Source: Salvia splendens (Eukaryota > Streptophyta > Magnoliopsida > Lamiales > Lamiaceae). From it: a stretch of 64,000 bases of DNA. The stretch spans positions 7,482,257 to 7,546,256 of the forward strand of contig NC_056040.1 in the NCBI RefSeq assembly GCF_004379255.2, read 5' to 3'. How positions within the stretch are numbered: position 1 is the first letter of the stretch; each line of letters begins with the position of its first letter. The notes below the pieces were generated by a model. It was not told the DNA's origin, did not search any database, and saw nothing but the letters and a program-made list of their open reading frames with translations. The translations under genes and the position numbers were made by a program. Shown here in pieces: positions 31,079-42,797 of the stretch.

Positions 31079-32941
31079 TCATACTCCGCCAGCTTCGTCT
31101 CCGGCTCCTCGGTGAGGTTCAGCTTCCTTCTCCTTGTCTGCCTCAGCTTCAGCCTCGGCCTCCTTGCTCCCCCCAGCCTGCTCGGTGCCCCCATCACCGA
31201 TCAGCAGCACCTCTTGCTCGGCCTGCCTGTCTCCGGTCTGCTGATCAAGCTGCTCGGTCTCACCCTCTCCGTGGAAAATTGGAGCGGGTGAAACTGGCCC
31301 TAAGGAGGCAAAGATAGCCTCCATATTCTCGTCCCGGTCAGCTCGGCAACTACGAACTCGGTCAGCAGAAAGCAGGACCGAGGACGAAGCAAACTCCTCA
31401 AGGAGCGGCAGACTCTGGAGACGAGCTGCTATCTCTCGGCCGTACAGCGGCAGGACGACTTCGGGCCCCTGCTCGGCATTATCGGTCATCAGTTTCAGCA
31501 GATCACCGACAAAGGCCGAAAATTGATGGCTCAGAAAGAGTTTCTCCGCGAAAGCACGGAGAACCTCCCCTTGGGCAACCACGGCGGCAGCATCCCTCCG
31601 TTTCGTCTGCTCTCGCTGGATGATGAGCTCGTTTTTTGCCCGCTGTGCTTCATCCTGAGCCGAGATCCTAGCGGCCCTTGCCTTCTCAAAGTCCGCCCGA
31701 GCCTGTTCGGCCTGGTGACGAGCAACATTCAACTTCCTCTGCATCTCAGCATAATCGTTGGACGCTTTGGAGAGTTCAACGGCGACGAGCTTGGAGAGCA
31801 TATCGTTCCTCTGAAAATGGAAAAAGGAAAAAGTCAACCGAGGGGCCACAAAAAATACAGGAAAAAAGCAAGGCCAGAAAATCAAGAAGAGAATTCACCT
31901 CGGCGAAGTCCGTGGGCCATAAAAAGGGCTCACAGATATGTTCCGAAGGAGGCGCCAAGACCACGTCTTTCTCCGGCGCTCTTGGGGGCTTCTGGGTCTT
32001 CCCCTTCCTATTTGCCGAAGTCGACTCCGGCTTCTTTGGATCCGAAGAGGTCTTTTGCCTCTTCGGATTCTTCTCGGCATCAGACGCCGAGCTGGTGGTT
32101 TTCGGCCTCTCCGGTTCCTTAGATTCGGAGGATTTGCGACCGAGCTTGTTTAGCAAGTTCACTGCCAAAAAGCAAGAAAACAAGGTTAGTTTTCGTCGTC
32201 AAGGCAGTAATGCATAAAAAAGAATTCCTCACCCTCAATCTCTTCGTCCGAAGACGAGGAGTCGAACACGAAGTCGCCCTTGACGAGCTCAGACTCCAGG
32301 TACTGCTTCCTAATCATAGGAATCTTATTGAGCTCGGCCTCGAGCTCGTCCAACGGTTCTACCCGAGGATGAGGAATAACGGACTTCGGCCCTCTCCAGG
32401 AAAAGTCCGAAGCCGAAGTCCTATTATAAAAAAAGAAACGATTTTGCCATTTCGGCCATTTGGTTTTACAAAAGGCTCTAAAGGGCTGTAAAGGGATCAG
32501 GTAAAACCAAGATCCCTTCCTCTTAAACTGAAAGAAATTAAGGATTGCCCTCAGAGACACATCCTTATCTAGCCTACGCAGTTCGGCAGCAAAGGCCGAT
32601 AAGTGCCTCCAAGAATTCGGAGTCACCTGACCTAAAGGGAGTTGGAAAAAATCAAGAAGCTCTACAAAAGGTGGGGGAAGAGGGAAACGAAGCCCGCATT
32701 CTAAGCAGGCTTCGTAAACGGTGGCGTAACCCTCCGGCGGCGAGTCAGCCCTATGAAGGTCGTCGGGAATCGCAACCTTCCCCCCAGGAAAAAAATATTT
32801 TTCGTGTAGGGATATCACAGTATCCTTACTCAAGATGCTGTGAAAATACTCTACGGTCTTCTCCCCGGATTCTTTCCGGATAGAAGACCCCTTATCCCCT
32901 TTCCTACCGCTACCTGACTCAGAAGAAGAAGAAGAAGACAT
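31079..32941 (-). CDS. Spliced antisense ORF with a putative gypsy-type (Transposase_28-like) domain
   Basis: Exons 32233-32941, 32161..31899 and 31810..31079 join at GT-AG sites in one frame (709+263+732 bases, 567 residues). Exon 1 starts with a Ser/acidic leader, then a domain with PPEGYATVYEACLECGLRFPL, FFQLPLGQVTPNSWRHLSAF, LNFFQFKRKGSWFYL and KWPKWQNRFFF, the pattern of the plant 'putative gypsy type transposon' family. Exon 2 is Lys/Pro/Ser-rich; exon 3 is a long coiled coil ending in a Glu/Ala repeat. It is antisense to gag, as in Tat-lineage elements such as Grande. The ATG at 32941 follows the polypurine tract region. Whether it helps the element or is a captured gene is not known. 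Confidence 0.7.
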
Positions 32942-33263
32942 AGTTCTTACTCTTTGAAAGTCTGAAGAAATTCTGAAGAAATTCTTGAAAGCGGAAGGAA
33001 ATTTTTACGCAAAAGAGAGAGAATGCAGAAGAAGCAATAGCAAAAGTGTTTAAATGATGAAGAAAGGACGTATTTATCAGATTCGGAGAAGATTTCAAAA
33101 TCATCGCACCGTTTCGAATCCCACCTTTTCAGGATTCAACGGCCGGATTTTACTGTCGCATTTAATGCAGTCACGCGCAAGGCACGTCCCCTAACGTCAG
33201 CCTCCCCCGTACCTTTATCCAGAATGCCGAAGTGACTCGCTTCGCCGAAGTGATTCACTTCGC

Positions 33264-33280
33264 TTTTCGGGGGGGGGTAG
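33264..33280 (+). other. Polypurine tract
   Basis: A run of nine G at 33269-33277 followed by tag directly before the 3' LTR; expected plus-strand priming site. Confidence 0.75.
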
Positions 33281-33937
33281 TGATGGGGTACGTACTAAAC
33301 AAGCCCAATAGCAGTGACGGCCCATCAGCCCAAAGCCCAAGGAAGAGTATCAGTTCGGCATTACCAAAGAGTTCGGCCCCAGCCTACAGCTCGGTAAAAG
33401 CCGACCAATCAAGCTCTACTCTCAGATCGGCAAAAGCTGCTCGGCAATAGTTCAGCAGTTCGGTCTCAGTGTTCGACCGAACTGGGAGATAGTGGACTCA
33501 TGCAGAACCTCCACGACCTCCACTACACGATCTATTTAGTGGTGTCAACTCATGCAGGATCTCATGCAGGATAGCGGACCAAACAAAGAGATAGTGGACC
33601 CATGCAGGATCTCATGACCTCCACGACATCCACAACCTAGTTAGTGGTGATGTAAGCCACGACCTAGTTAGTGGTGATGCAAGCCACGATCTTAGTTCAA
33701 TGTATAAATAGAACTTAGATCAGATAGACCAGGAGAGAGAGCTCTCTAGACATCAAATATCATATAGCAAGTCTGTATTTGTAAGCTGTAAACCAGATCA
33801 AGCAATACAATCTTGCCCTCCTTTCTTCCCGTGGATGTAGATTTACCTCAGTAAATCGAACCACGTAATTCCTTGTGTCGTGATCTATATTTTCTTTTAC
33901 CTGCATTTACTACCATCAAAAATTCGCCCAATCATCA
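33281..33937 (+). repeat. 3' LTR
   Basis: 657 bp, same length as the 5' LTR and, read side by side, no difference found. Confidence 0.95.
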
Positions 33938-34563
33938 TTATTCAAATTAAGACACTAATTATTAAAACTAACCGTAAATTACCTTTAGCTTTCCAAAGGC
34001 GTAAGTGACGACACAGTAGATAACATGAGCAAGTGCCAATACAAAAATGAAGATATGGAGCTGGTGTATCCCATATGCTGAAACCAGTTGTGCCTTGCCC
34101 TAAAATACTTGTACGTAAGTAAGTCACCAAATACTATTAGTTTGTATCTATAAACATTAATTATAAGATTGAATATAAATTAGCCAATTATACCTTTGCC
34201 AGGCATGGATCATAGTATGTTTTATTGTATTTTTCATTACAAGGATGCCAAGAACTTGCAACACTTTTGGGGACACAAATATCAGAAAGACTTTCTTGTG
34301 TCACTGTTAGTAGCAACGATATGAACCCCAGCAGCATAAGCTCTATAACAAGGTGAAAAAATATGTTTAATTAATCATGTATTCAAAAAATCAATTTTGA
34401 TTCAACTATGTATTGAAATATTTGATGGACAATGATTACCTGCTTTAATCTTTTCCAGAGCTTCACATAAAGCTAACTTTCTCTTTTTCTTTAACCACTG
34501 CGATCAAATTAATGGATCAAGCCTATATAATAAGTCCACACCAGATAAAAAAATATATATATA

Positions 34564-34809
34564 CACTCTCCCTCAAACTGTCTTTAAATATCTCATTTTT
34601 CATTTTTTCTGTCCTCCGGTCAATAAATTCTTATTTCATTTTTACTATATTTGATAAATGAACTTCTCATTCCACTAACCCGCTCCACTCATATTTTATT
34701 ATAAAATCAATATATAAAAAATGAACTCACATTTCTCTAATCTTTTTAAAACTATTTCTTAACATCCGAGTCGGACAAAAATGGGACATCTAATGGTAGA
34801 CAAAGAGAG
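34564..34809. mobile_element. Decayed Stowaway-like MITE in MLO-2 intron 1
   Basis: About 246 bp with ends cactctccctc and gacaaagagagt and interior words (ttattataaaatcaatatataaaa; ttaaaactatttcttaacatc) shared with the MITE at 45094-45345. Confidence 0.65.
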
Positions 34810-34978
34810 TAATATAGAATACTAAGCTTGATTGTACCAGTTCAGTATGATGAAGGAGTTGTTCGATGACGACGGAGATCGCAACCAACACAAAGCAAAC
34901 GACGGCCACCGCCCACGTCGCTGTCGACTCCAATGACTTCTCCTTTGGCGGCGGCGGCAGTGGCAGTGGCGATGCCAT

Positions 34979-36109
34979 TTATTTCGGGTACGAGGAAAGG
35001 TTGTAGTGGACAACTATATATGTATATATGGTCGGTGCAACAATACTAAAACAGAATTTATCATTTATGCAAGTGATGTGGAAGATCTTCGATTATGTAT
35101 TTATAGAGTGAGGGAAGAGTCATTCAGTTGAGAAGTGTCGATACTCAATGGGTGTGAATTTTCCAACTTACAATGTTGTCAGTTAATGAGTCAGAGATAT
35201 ATGAACTTCATAGAAGATTAGATAGAGCCATAGAGGAATTCCACTTGGGATAACATGTGTTTGGACTATTGAATTTTGAAAATTCAAATTTGTTTTTTTG
35301 AAGAGTCAAGATGAAGTTTCTTGCCATAAACGTAATCTGGAGTTTGGATCTCAATGTTTATGTTTGGATAAGAATAAGATAACACGTACAGCTTGGTGAT
35401 AATTTTTTTATGTCTATTATTTAATGCGGTGTTATTATCTTTCATGCTGTTTGGTTAGTCATTTGAATCTTAATTGATGTGTTATACTAGTATATATAGT
35501 ATTAATTAATATCCCTTGTCATATAATTATACCTGCTTTTCGACCGCGAAATATTTTGGGGTATCGGAATTGCCAAAAAATTGAAAGGTGTCACGTCACC
35601 CAACGATATATAAACGATGACAAAATAGCTATTTGAATAATGACAGTGGTTTCAAAATGATCCATGTGTATATTAATCATTTTACTGACTAAATTTGATG
35701 TGTCTGTAAATCAAATTCTACTTATGTAATGTGTCATTTCATAATAAATTCAGTAGTATTTCGTCGAGATTTATTTTAAATCTGGACTCACAGAACCACT
35801 TCTTTTAAACTACACTCATCCTTTGAAACAATAGAAATTTAATAAACAATTTATAAAATAAGAATGATAGAAAAAAAAGTGAAGGAAGTGTTTTTTATTT
35901 TAGTAATATAATTAAAGTATTATTAATAGAGGATGAATTTTATAAGAAAAATAATAATTCCTAAAATCGAAATTGCATACTTTTAATAGTGAATCGTAAC
36001 TATTTTTAAAAGACGATTAAAGTGGAGTATAAAAAAGAGATCAATATTCAATTAAATTTTTACATATATACCGAGTTAAAGTGGGATATGTATTTTCTGA
36101 CGAATAAAG
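34979..36109. other. MLO-2 upstream region
   Basis: No gene seen. A TATATA-rich stretch at about 35014-35030 lies close upstream of the MLO-2 ATG and may be its TATA box. Confidence 0.45.
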
Positions 36110-36342
36110 AGATGTGATAACTCTGCTAACTCATCAATATAGTGTATTAAAAATGTCAACACGATGACATTGAAATGTCAACATAAACTTAGTTGATATT
36201 TGGGTAAACTGTGTTGACATTGATATTTAAAATGTCAACATAAATTTGTATTTACAATTTTAATGTGATAGTGTTGACATTTTTAATAGACTGCGTTGAT
36301 GATTTAACAATTTAAGAAAAGTTAGTATTACAACGCACCCCT
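36110..36342. mobile_element. Short MITE related to 16410-17040
   Basis: About 233 bp. The left end (gatgtgataactctgctaac) and the inverse of the right end (ggggtgcgttgtaatactaac) match the ends of the 631-bp copy. The interior has TGTTGACAT words in both orientations. Confidence 0.65.
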
Positions 36343-37697
36343 CGTTTCCATTTAATACCATAATTATATTTATACATTTCGCTACATTAATTAACTCGAA
36401 CCATCATATCATTATTTTTTGACTTATTTGTATTTTAGATACATGAACTTTGTGTAAATATTAGATACACGAACTTTCTGTGTTTTTTCATATTCGTAAC
36501 TTAACACAATATTAATAATTATTTAATTACATACTATCGATTTTCTGTTTACGAGATTGGAACGTGTTATACGCACCGCTGATGATTTTGGACCGAAACT
36601 GAAGTTAAAGAGTTCTTTTTCGATTAAATAGTCGCGTTTACTAAATTATTTGTGTTACAATTACATTGACGTGGTTATATCGGAGAAAAATCAAATTATA
36701 CGAAACTATTCAATGTTTTATAGTTAGGTGTACATTTTTACTTTGATTTCGGCAATAAAAGTCCTACCGAGTTCAAGTCATCTTGACCGATTTCACTTTC
36801 AAGATTTTTAGATTATTTTTCTTGTATAAAATTAAAATAAAAAATTATCACTACCTTAAACTTTCGACTTGGATGGTTTTAACATTGTTTGGATTTGGGC
36901 CTTTGGGGGCCCACGAACTTCAAACAATTTTAATTTTGATTATGTCTCCAACATTAGTGAGACAGAACCTTCTAATTAAGTTGATTTAAATTTAATTAAA
37001 GTTGAAAAATCACCAATACTCGTTTTTATCAACACCACAATTTCCAAATCATCAAAATTCTGTGGACTGAGTTATATTTCATCCGGACGATAGAATTCTC
37101 AACTTCATATTATTCGTACTTCAAAATCATAGCAAGATATCGGTAACTTGTATACAAGTAAACGAGTATTTTGCACAAGGAAAATTCTTAATGAGGGAAA
37201 ATTAATTATATTAATGTAAAATATTTGAAGTTTATAGTGTTAATGAAATTCTCTGCAGTCTGCAAGTCAAGTGCACACACACATGAGAAACATGCATAAA
37301 CATAGTAAAATTTATGATTATAGTTGATGCACGAATAAATCTTCGTGATTGTATGGTTAATTAACAATAATACAAAATATTTCTCAACAATATTTATCTT
37401 TTACAGTGGATCGCTTCGCTGTGTGGATTTGTTTTTCCAAAAAGTTGGATATTTAAATTGTTTGCATGAAATATATCACACGATCGAGATACAAATTTTG
37501 GTTTTTTTATTTTCACGTTCTCTATAATGCTTAAATTATAACATGAGAATATGAGATCACAATTGATTTATTCTAAAGAATAAAAATATGAATAAAATGA
37601 ATCAAAATTTTAAGATATTATTAGTAAGTATGAGTATCATCAATAAAAAACATGGAAAAAAATATATCACTTATTACTATTAAAAAAAAGGCAAAAA
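36343..37697. other. Spacer between MLO-2 and MLO-3
   Basis: AT-rich; short ORFs at 36783-36989 and 37345-37527 look random. No gene supported. Confidence 0.5.
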
Positions 37698-40600
37698 TCA
37701 CGTTTGGGTGTCCTTGTTTGGAAAGGAGAAATCATTTTGGTATGGAGGTCTGCTCCCTGCACTAGGAGAAGGGGGATTTTCAACATCCCTCTCAGTCTCT
37801 ATCTCAACAATTGAATTTTCTGCATACTTAAAATCATGGCCATCATCCTGATCATGTCCCTCCTCATAATTAGACTTGTTGTATCCCTGCAGCAGATACA
37901 GAGGCGACGTGCTCCCGTGCAACGGTGAGGCCGGCCGGCTGGAAAAGGGCGTGCTGCTACCCGACGCCCGCCCCTGCTTCACGTGCTTCTTCGCCGTCTG
38001 ATGCCATCCGCGCAGCGCTGTGGCTACGTTATTGCTGAATATCACCGGCCTCATTTTCGACCCCATCTTCACAGAAAAATTAATTTTAGGGGAAAATCAG
38101 AAAATTTCAAAATTCATATATTAAAAGTTCACGTATTTACATACAAATAACCATTCTTTATCGTACCTGATTCACCAAGGCGTAGAGAGGGAGAGTGACG
38201 TAGCTGCATAGGAACTGAATTATGGCACTACACAAAAAAAAAGTACAAGAATTAGGGTTTGGAAAATAATTTGAATTTAGTAGTAACATAAAATATTGTT
38301 TCTCTTTACCCCATTGAGACTCGGATGATTATATCTTCAATATTTTCGTGGTAGCACGACGGATACCCAAATTCGTACTGGAAAAAAAATCATGTTAATT
38401 AGTTATATATGTTGAAATAAGTATACATCATTTGCAGCAGATCTAGACTTACATAACTCCATGCTAAGAAAGCTATTTGAAATGCATTCTGCAAATCACA
38501 ACAAATAGTAATTAGGTTTTGCTAAATCAATATTTTTCTTTCTTTTTATTTAGTAGAGAAAAAAGTTACCAAGAAAAGAACAAAATGGATGAGGAAGAGC
38601 AGGAAACGGGGGCTACCAAACCAGAAAAGGTCGTCACTAGGCTGAACAACGGGGCTGCCTTTGATCACATCTCCTCTATCTAGAACTCTCATTCCCATTT
38701 TTGTTATGATCACTTGCAATTTTGCTCCCACCAATAGTATTATCTATATATTCGAAAAAAATGTTAGATATTTAAATTTTCAGGCTTACATTGATGAAAT
38801 GAAATACGAGATTGGAAAGGATTCACCCACGATTAAAGGAATAAACGGTAGCCAGAAGTATGAGTACCACCCTGTTTAAGGAAACATGAACAATTGCATT
38901 AGTCTTAGTTAAATTAGTTTGGATTCACAAAAGTATATTTTTTTATTCGTGATGAAGAAATTATTGTTTGTTGGACTCACCATTGGTGTTGGTGAGCAGG
39001 AACACAACGGCACAGAACCATATTACTGGGCTGCATTTCAAGAATTAGCTAATTTTATTAATATCAAATGTTGCAATGGGACTAGGATTTTTGTAATAAA
39101 AATGAATAAAGTTAATCAAACCTTATTCCCACAATCACTTTGAAATCTTCTTCTAGTGATCTGTTAATATATTTCTGGAAATTGAATGATGCTTGGCTTT
39201 GAGGTGTTAGATGTTCCTGAAAATTGTGACATGTTTAATTTGTAGGTAATTAATTATATATATTTGCAATTCATATGAGTACTATTACAAATTGGAATCT
39301 ATATATATTGCTGCAATGAATGACTTACTGTTATAAAACCATGTCTAAGTGTGAAGTAATCAACTTTTGCAACGGATCTGACGAATTGCCTGAAGAAACA
39401 TACCTAAAATACAGATACGTACAGATTATTATATAAGTCTCTGTCTATTTATTTTTAAAAGTTTAATGGAGAAGCAAAATTAATTAATTAAAAGTAAATG
39501 ATAATAATTTAATTGAGAAGTGTTATTACAATCCAGAGAAGAAGAGGCCAGCGGCTCCAGAAATTCAAATGTCTACGCCCAAACGATGTCTCCCTCGCAA
39601 ATCTGAATCTTTCTGGATCTGCAACACACAATTAGTCAAGAAATTATTTTTTTTAATAAATGTAAGAATTCAGTATATCAATCTAAATAAACAAACACAC
39701 ATGTATCTCATTGGTCAATTATTTGACTGCAGTGAATAACCATTTGATCATCAATTTTATTTATTTAGTGGGAATTTAGAAAGAAGCAATGTCATGAGTC
39801 ATGACTATTGACCTATTTAGTGGTTGTGATTTCTCCTTATAAAAAAATACTAATAATCAGAGTATATATATGGGTCGCTATTAACCAGTCTCCGACGAAA
39901 CGTGTCGATTATTAATTATTGAACCAATATTCCATCTTATTTGCCGACATCTTATTAGTACTTACCAAATTAAAATGTACTGCTACAATTTTAGTAATCG
40001 TGGAGAAATTGATTTGTAATTATAATTATTGTATTGTTATTTGTTACACGGAAAATTGGCTTTCCTAACTATCCATACATAGATCTAGATAAATAAATAA
40101 ATAAATAAATAAATAAAAATGGATGTTGTGTTTTATTTAAAAAGTTATACAAGAAAAAAAATACTATGAGTGATTTGATAGGTACGTATGAACAAACGAA
40201 TTAATAGCAATCAATTTGATACTTGCCATTATAATATTGGTACTCATCTGTCTTGGTTTCATCCTCCCATGATTTCCATTTCCTCATCTAATATACAGGA
40301 AAAAATGGGTTAATTTACCTTAATATACACATATCAGGATTTAATGGATTTTTTTATATAGATGCATAAGATGTTTATAATTAATGATTTTGAAGATAAT
40401 TATATTTAAATATTTAAGTAGGCCAAATTTATATTACAAAGTTTCGGAAAGTAGATTACCTTAAGTTTTCCGAGGCCATAAGTGAGAATACAATAAATTA
40501 TGTGACAAATTGCCAATATAAAGATGAAGATGTGGAGTTGGTGTATGCCATATGCTGAAACCAACTGAATTTTTCCCTGAAATTTATGTAAAATAAACCA

Positions 40601-41257
40601 AATTCATCATAAATAGTGAAACAATAAACAAAGCATATATAAATAATACTACCAAAAGGAAGGACATATATAATTTATAGATAAATTAAATAATTACCTT
40701 TTTTATACATGGATCATAATATTTGCCACTATCTGTGTACTTGCAAGGATGCCAAGAATGTCCAACTTTTCTTGGAACACAAATATTTGAAAGATGTTCT
40801 TGCAATACTGTCAGCAGCAATGATATGAACCCTAGCAACATAAGCTCTTTTTCACCAAAATACAAAAGTGTTAGAAAAAGAAACAATAATTTATAAACAT
40901 TGAAACTAATTTTAATATTGATTTAATTTGCACCTGCTTTAACTTTTTCAAGTGATTCACGTAGAGGTTCCTTTTTTCTTTTCTTTAACCACTGCAACAT
41001 AAAAGGCACAATACATTATAAGAGGAGGCAAATGAAAGTTAATTTTTTACATACTAATAGATTAAATGATATAATCTCATAAAGTCGAACTATTTAGAAA
41101 ATTAAAATAAAATTATCTATGAATATTACTATACCGACTCAGTATGATGAATGATTTGTTCAATGAGAATGGAGATAGCAACCAACACAAAGCAAACAAC
41201 GGCGACCGCCCACGTTGGCGTCGCCTCCAACGTCTTCTCCTTAGGTAACTCATCCAT
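37698..41257 (-). CDS. MLO: MLO-like seven-transmembrane protein, copy 3
   Basis: Fifteen exons: 41135-41257, 40934-40991, 40698-40846, 40460-40576, 40227-40287, 39530-39618, 39329-39403, 39122-39216, 38981-39030, 38831-38871, 38570-38743, 38453-38488, 38310-38377, 38167-38227 and 37698-38066. They total 1,566 bases, 521 residues, in one frame. Blocks match copy 1: [18 protein letters not shown] (TM1), [60 protein letters not shown]; calmodulin site after [10 protein letters not shown] ([16 protein letters not shown]); DFSF near the C-terminus, as in eudicot clade V. Two gene-structure differences from copies 1 and 2: an extra intron splits the last exon exactly before MGSKM, and the intron after exon 5 uses a GC donor (AATG|GCAAGT). 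No lesion seen. Confidence 0.95.
40088..40117. repeat. (AAAT)n microsatellite in MLO-3 intron 5
   Basis: About seven tandem aaat units. Confidence 0.85.
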
Positions 41258-41358
41258 TTCTTCTCCGATTCAAGTAATAATTAAACAAACAAAAGATTTC
41301 TAGCAATATATGTAAGAGTTTTGTTTGTGTAGTTTATTCTATTATTGGTTTGTGTTTG

Positions 41359-41368
41359 TATATATATA
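41359..41368 (-). promoter_or_regulatory. Putative TATA box of MLO-3
   Basis: TATATATA about 105 bases before the ATG on the minus strand. Confidence 0.45.
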
Positions 41369-42794
41369 GGATAAGAGTTCCATTTTTTCAAGTTGCAAAA
41401 GCGTTGAATTTTGCCGCTTTATGATTTTGTATAAGTCAAGAAAAAAATTTAAGAGAAAGAGAGTGAAGTCGTTACCGTAACTGGTGATTAAGAAATGATT
41501 AGACTTAGTCATAGTCTTAATTAATTGAGTTTGAACTTTTTTAATAGTATAAAATATTCACTGATGTTATTTGTAACCTAGGTGTATTTTGGGTATGATA
41601 AGATTGGTGGCGCGTCATCTATAGATACTATATTGACTTATTTGTTATAAATATGGAGGGAAAAGTTTAGAAATTTAAATCAAATAATGACACAAGAATA
41701 TAATTTTTTATTAAAATCATATTTAAATAACTCCTAAAATTTGGGCATAGATAGACCTTTCATATCCACACTATGTTAGGGACCACTTCATTTGAAGTCT
41801 TGACCAGCGGACCTATTCAGATTTATATTATATTTAATTTTATTAAGTGTTTCACATCTCAAAGTTATCAATTCCATAAAGTTCTAAAATAGAAAATATG
41901 CACATTACGTGGGATTAATGTGAAAATTAGTACTACTATTTTTTTTAATCTTGAAAACTAAAATTATTGAATTAAAAAATATAAAGTCAGTTTAATGATA
42001 GTGAAATCAATTAATTGCATTCAAACAAAATGTACTCATATTTTTCACATTTATGAAATTCGAATCGTGTTGTGTTGCATAATTGCATTCATCCAGCAAA
42101 GAAGAATTCCATCCATGATAAATCTTTGAGATTAAATAAATGAATGAAAATTAGATCTTAATTTATTTGAACATGTATATATGTATTTGTAGAACATTCT
42201 TTCAAAAGATTATAAAAAGTAAAAACTGTTAGAATAGATTTCCTGTGGTCTTTTCTCTGAAAAAGTTGGGTGAATAGGTCTTTGGGGGGTTTCCTTGTAT
42301 GATTGAATTAGTGTCGATGTGGTTGGAATTTCAGTTTCCAAATCTGACTATATATTGAATCATGTGCTAAGATTAATTAAAGTCACTTTGACTAATTTGG
42401 CGTATTCGTGTATTCATTTGATTTACTATACAAAAAGTCAATTTAGAATAGTCGTATATTTAAATTTTTTTTTCTAACACATTTAATTACTCTGTGATTC
42501 ACATTGATAATTCATCGAATTTGGAATTTTATTTCCTTTATCATAACAAATACAATAGGGATTGGTTCATGTATATAAAACTCATCGTGGATTCTATGAA
42601 CTAGGAACCAGCATGATGACTTTGACAAAATTAATTTTCACACAGAATAATATTTTTTATAGAAAATAATTCCATCGTTGTATATTATGATAATGAGTAA
42701 TGACATGCATTAGTGATATAATATGAGATATGATTGAAAAATATAAAACGTAAAATTTATGTTTTATAAATTTAAATAATGTTATATAGTCTAT
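41369..42794. other. Intergenic upstream of MLO-3
   Basis: AT-rich, no gene or clear repeat seen. Confidence 0.55.
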
Positions 42795-42797
42795 TTA

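Larger units (their letters stand above)
26945..33937 (+). mobile_element. Non-autonomous Ty3/gypsy (Tat-like) LTR retrotransposon
   Basis: 6,993 bp, inserted opposite to the MLO-2 gene. Two 657-bp LTRs begin TGATGGGG and end ATCATCA and appear identical. A primer-binding-like site follows the 5' LTR and a G-rich polypurine tract precedes the 3' LTR. Inside are gag, the C-terminal end of integrase, tandem repeats, and long antisense ORFs with introns. Protease, reverse transcriptase, RNase H and the integrase core are missing. Extra antisense ORFs and 3' tandem repeats are known from the Tat lineage (for example the antisense gene of maize Grande and of rice RIRE2), which is why I place it there. 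The flanking bases do not form a clean 5-bp target duplication (left TATTG, right TTATT). Confidence 0.93.
24925..34978 (-). pseudogene. MLO: MLO-like protein, copy 2, disrupted by an LTR retrotransposon
   Basis: Same family and layout as copies 1 and 3. Exons 34838-34978, 34440-34497, 34194-34342, 33983-34099, then [LTR element], 26756-26844, 26602-26676, 26424-26518, 26276-26325, 26105-26145, 25832-26005, 25698-25733, 25509-25576 and 24925-25405. The calmodulin-site region (LRGWQAAAKKPAKEG) and an HFSF C-terminal motif are present. Exon 5, 61 bases in both sister genes (MRKWKxWEDETxTxEYxxYx), survives only as its last 13 bases (26932-26944: QYYN) against the 5' LTR. The other 48 bases, the acceptor and part of intron 4 are absent from both flanks. 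Skipping exon 5 shifts the frame (61 is not a multiple of 3), so no full-length MLO product is expected. All other exons look undamaged: with an exon 5 of normal size the frame would give 544 residues. The loss is therefore recent. Confidence 0.93.

Noticed and set aside
31523..32217. Plus-strand ORFs of 179-199 aa in the LTR element
   Set aside because: Shadows of the spliced antisense gene, which has domain similarity and consistent splice sites.
26945..33937. Insertion treated as harmless intronic element
   Set aside because: The left border is inside exon 5 and the rest of that exon is missing on the right, so it cannot be spliced out to restore the message.
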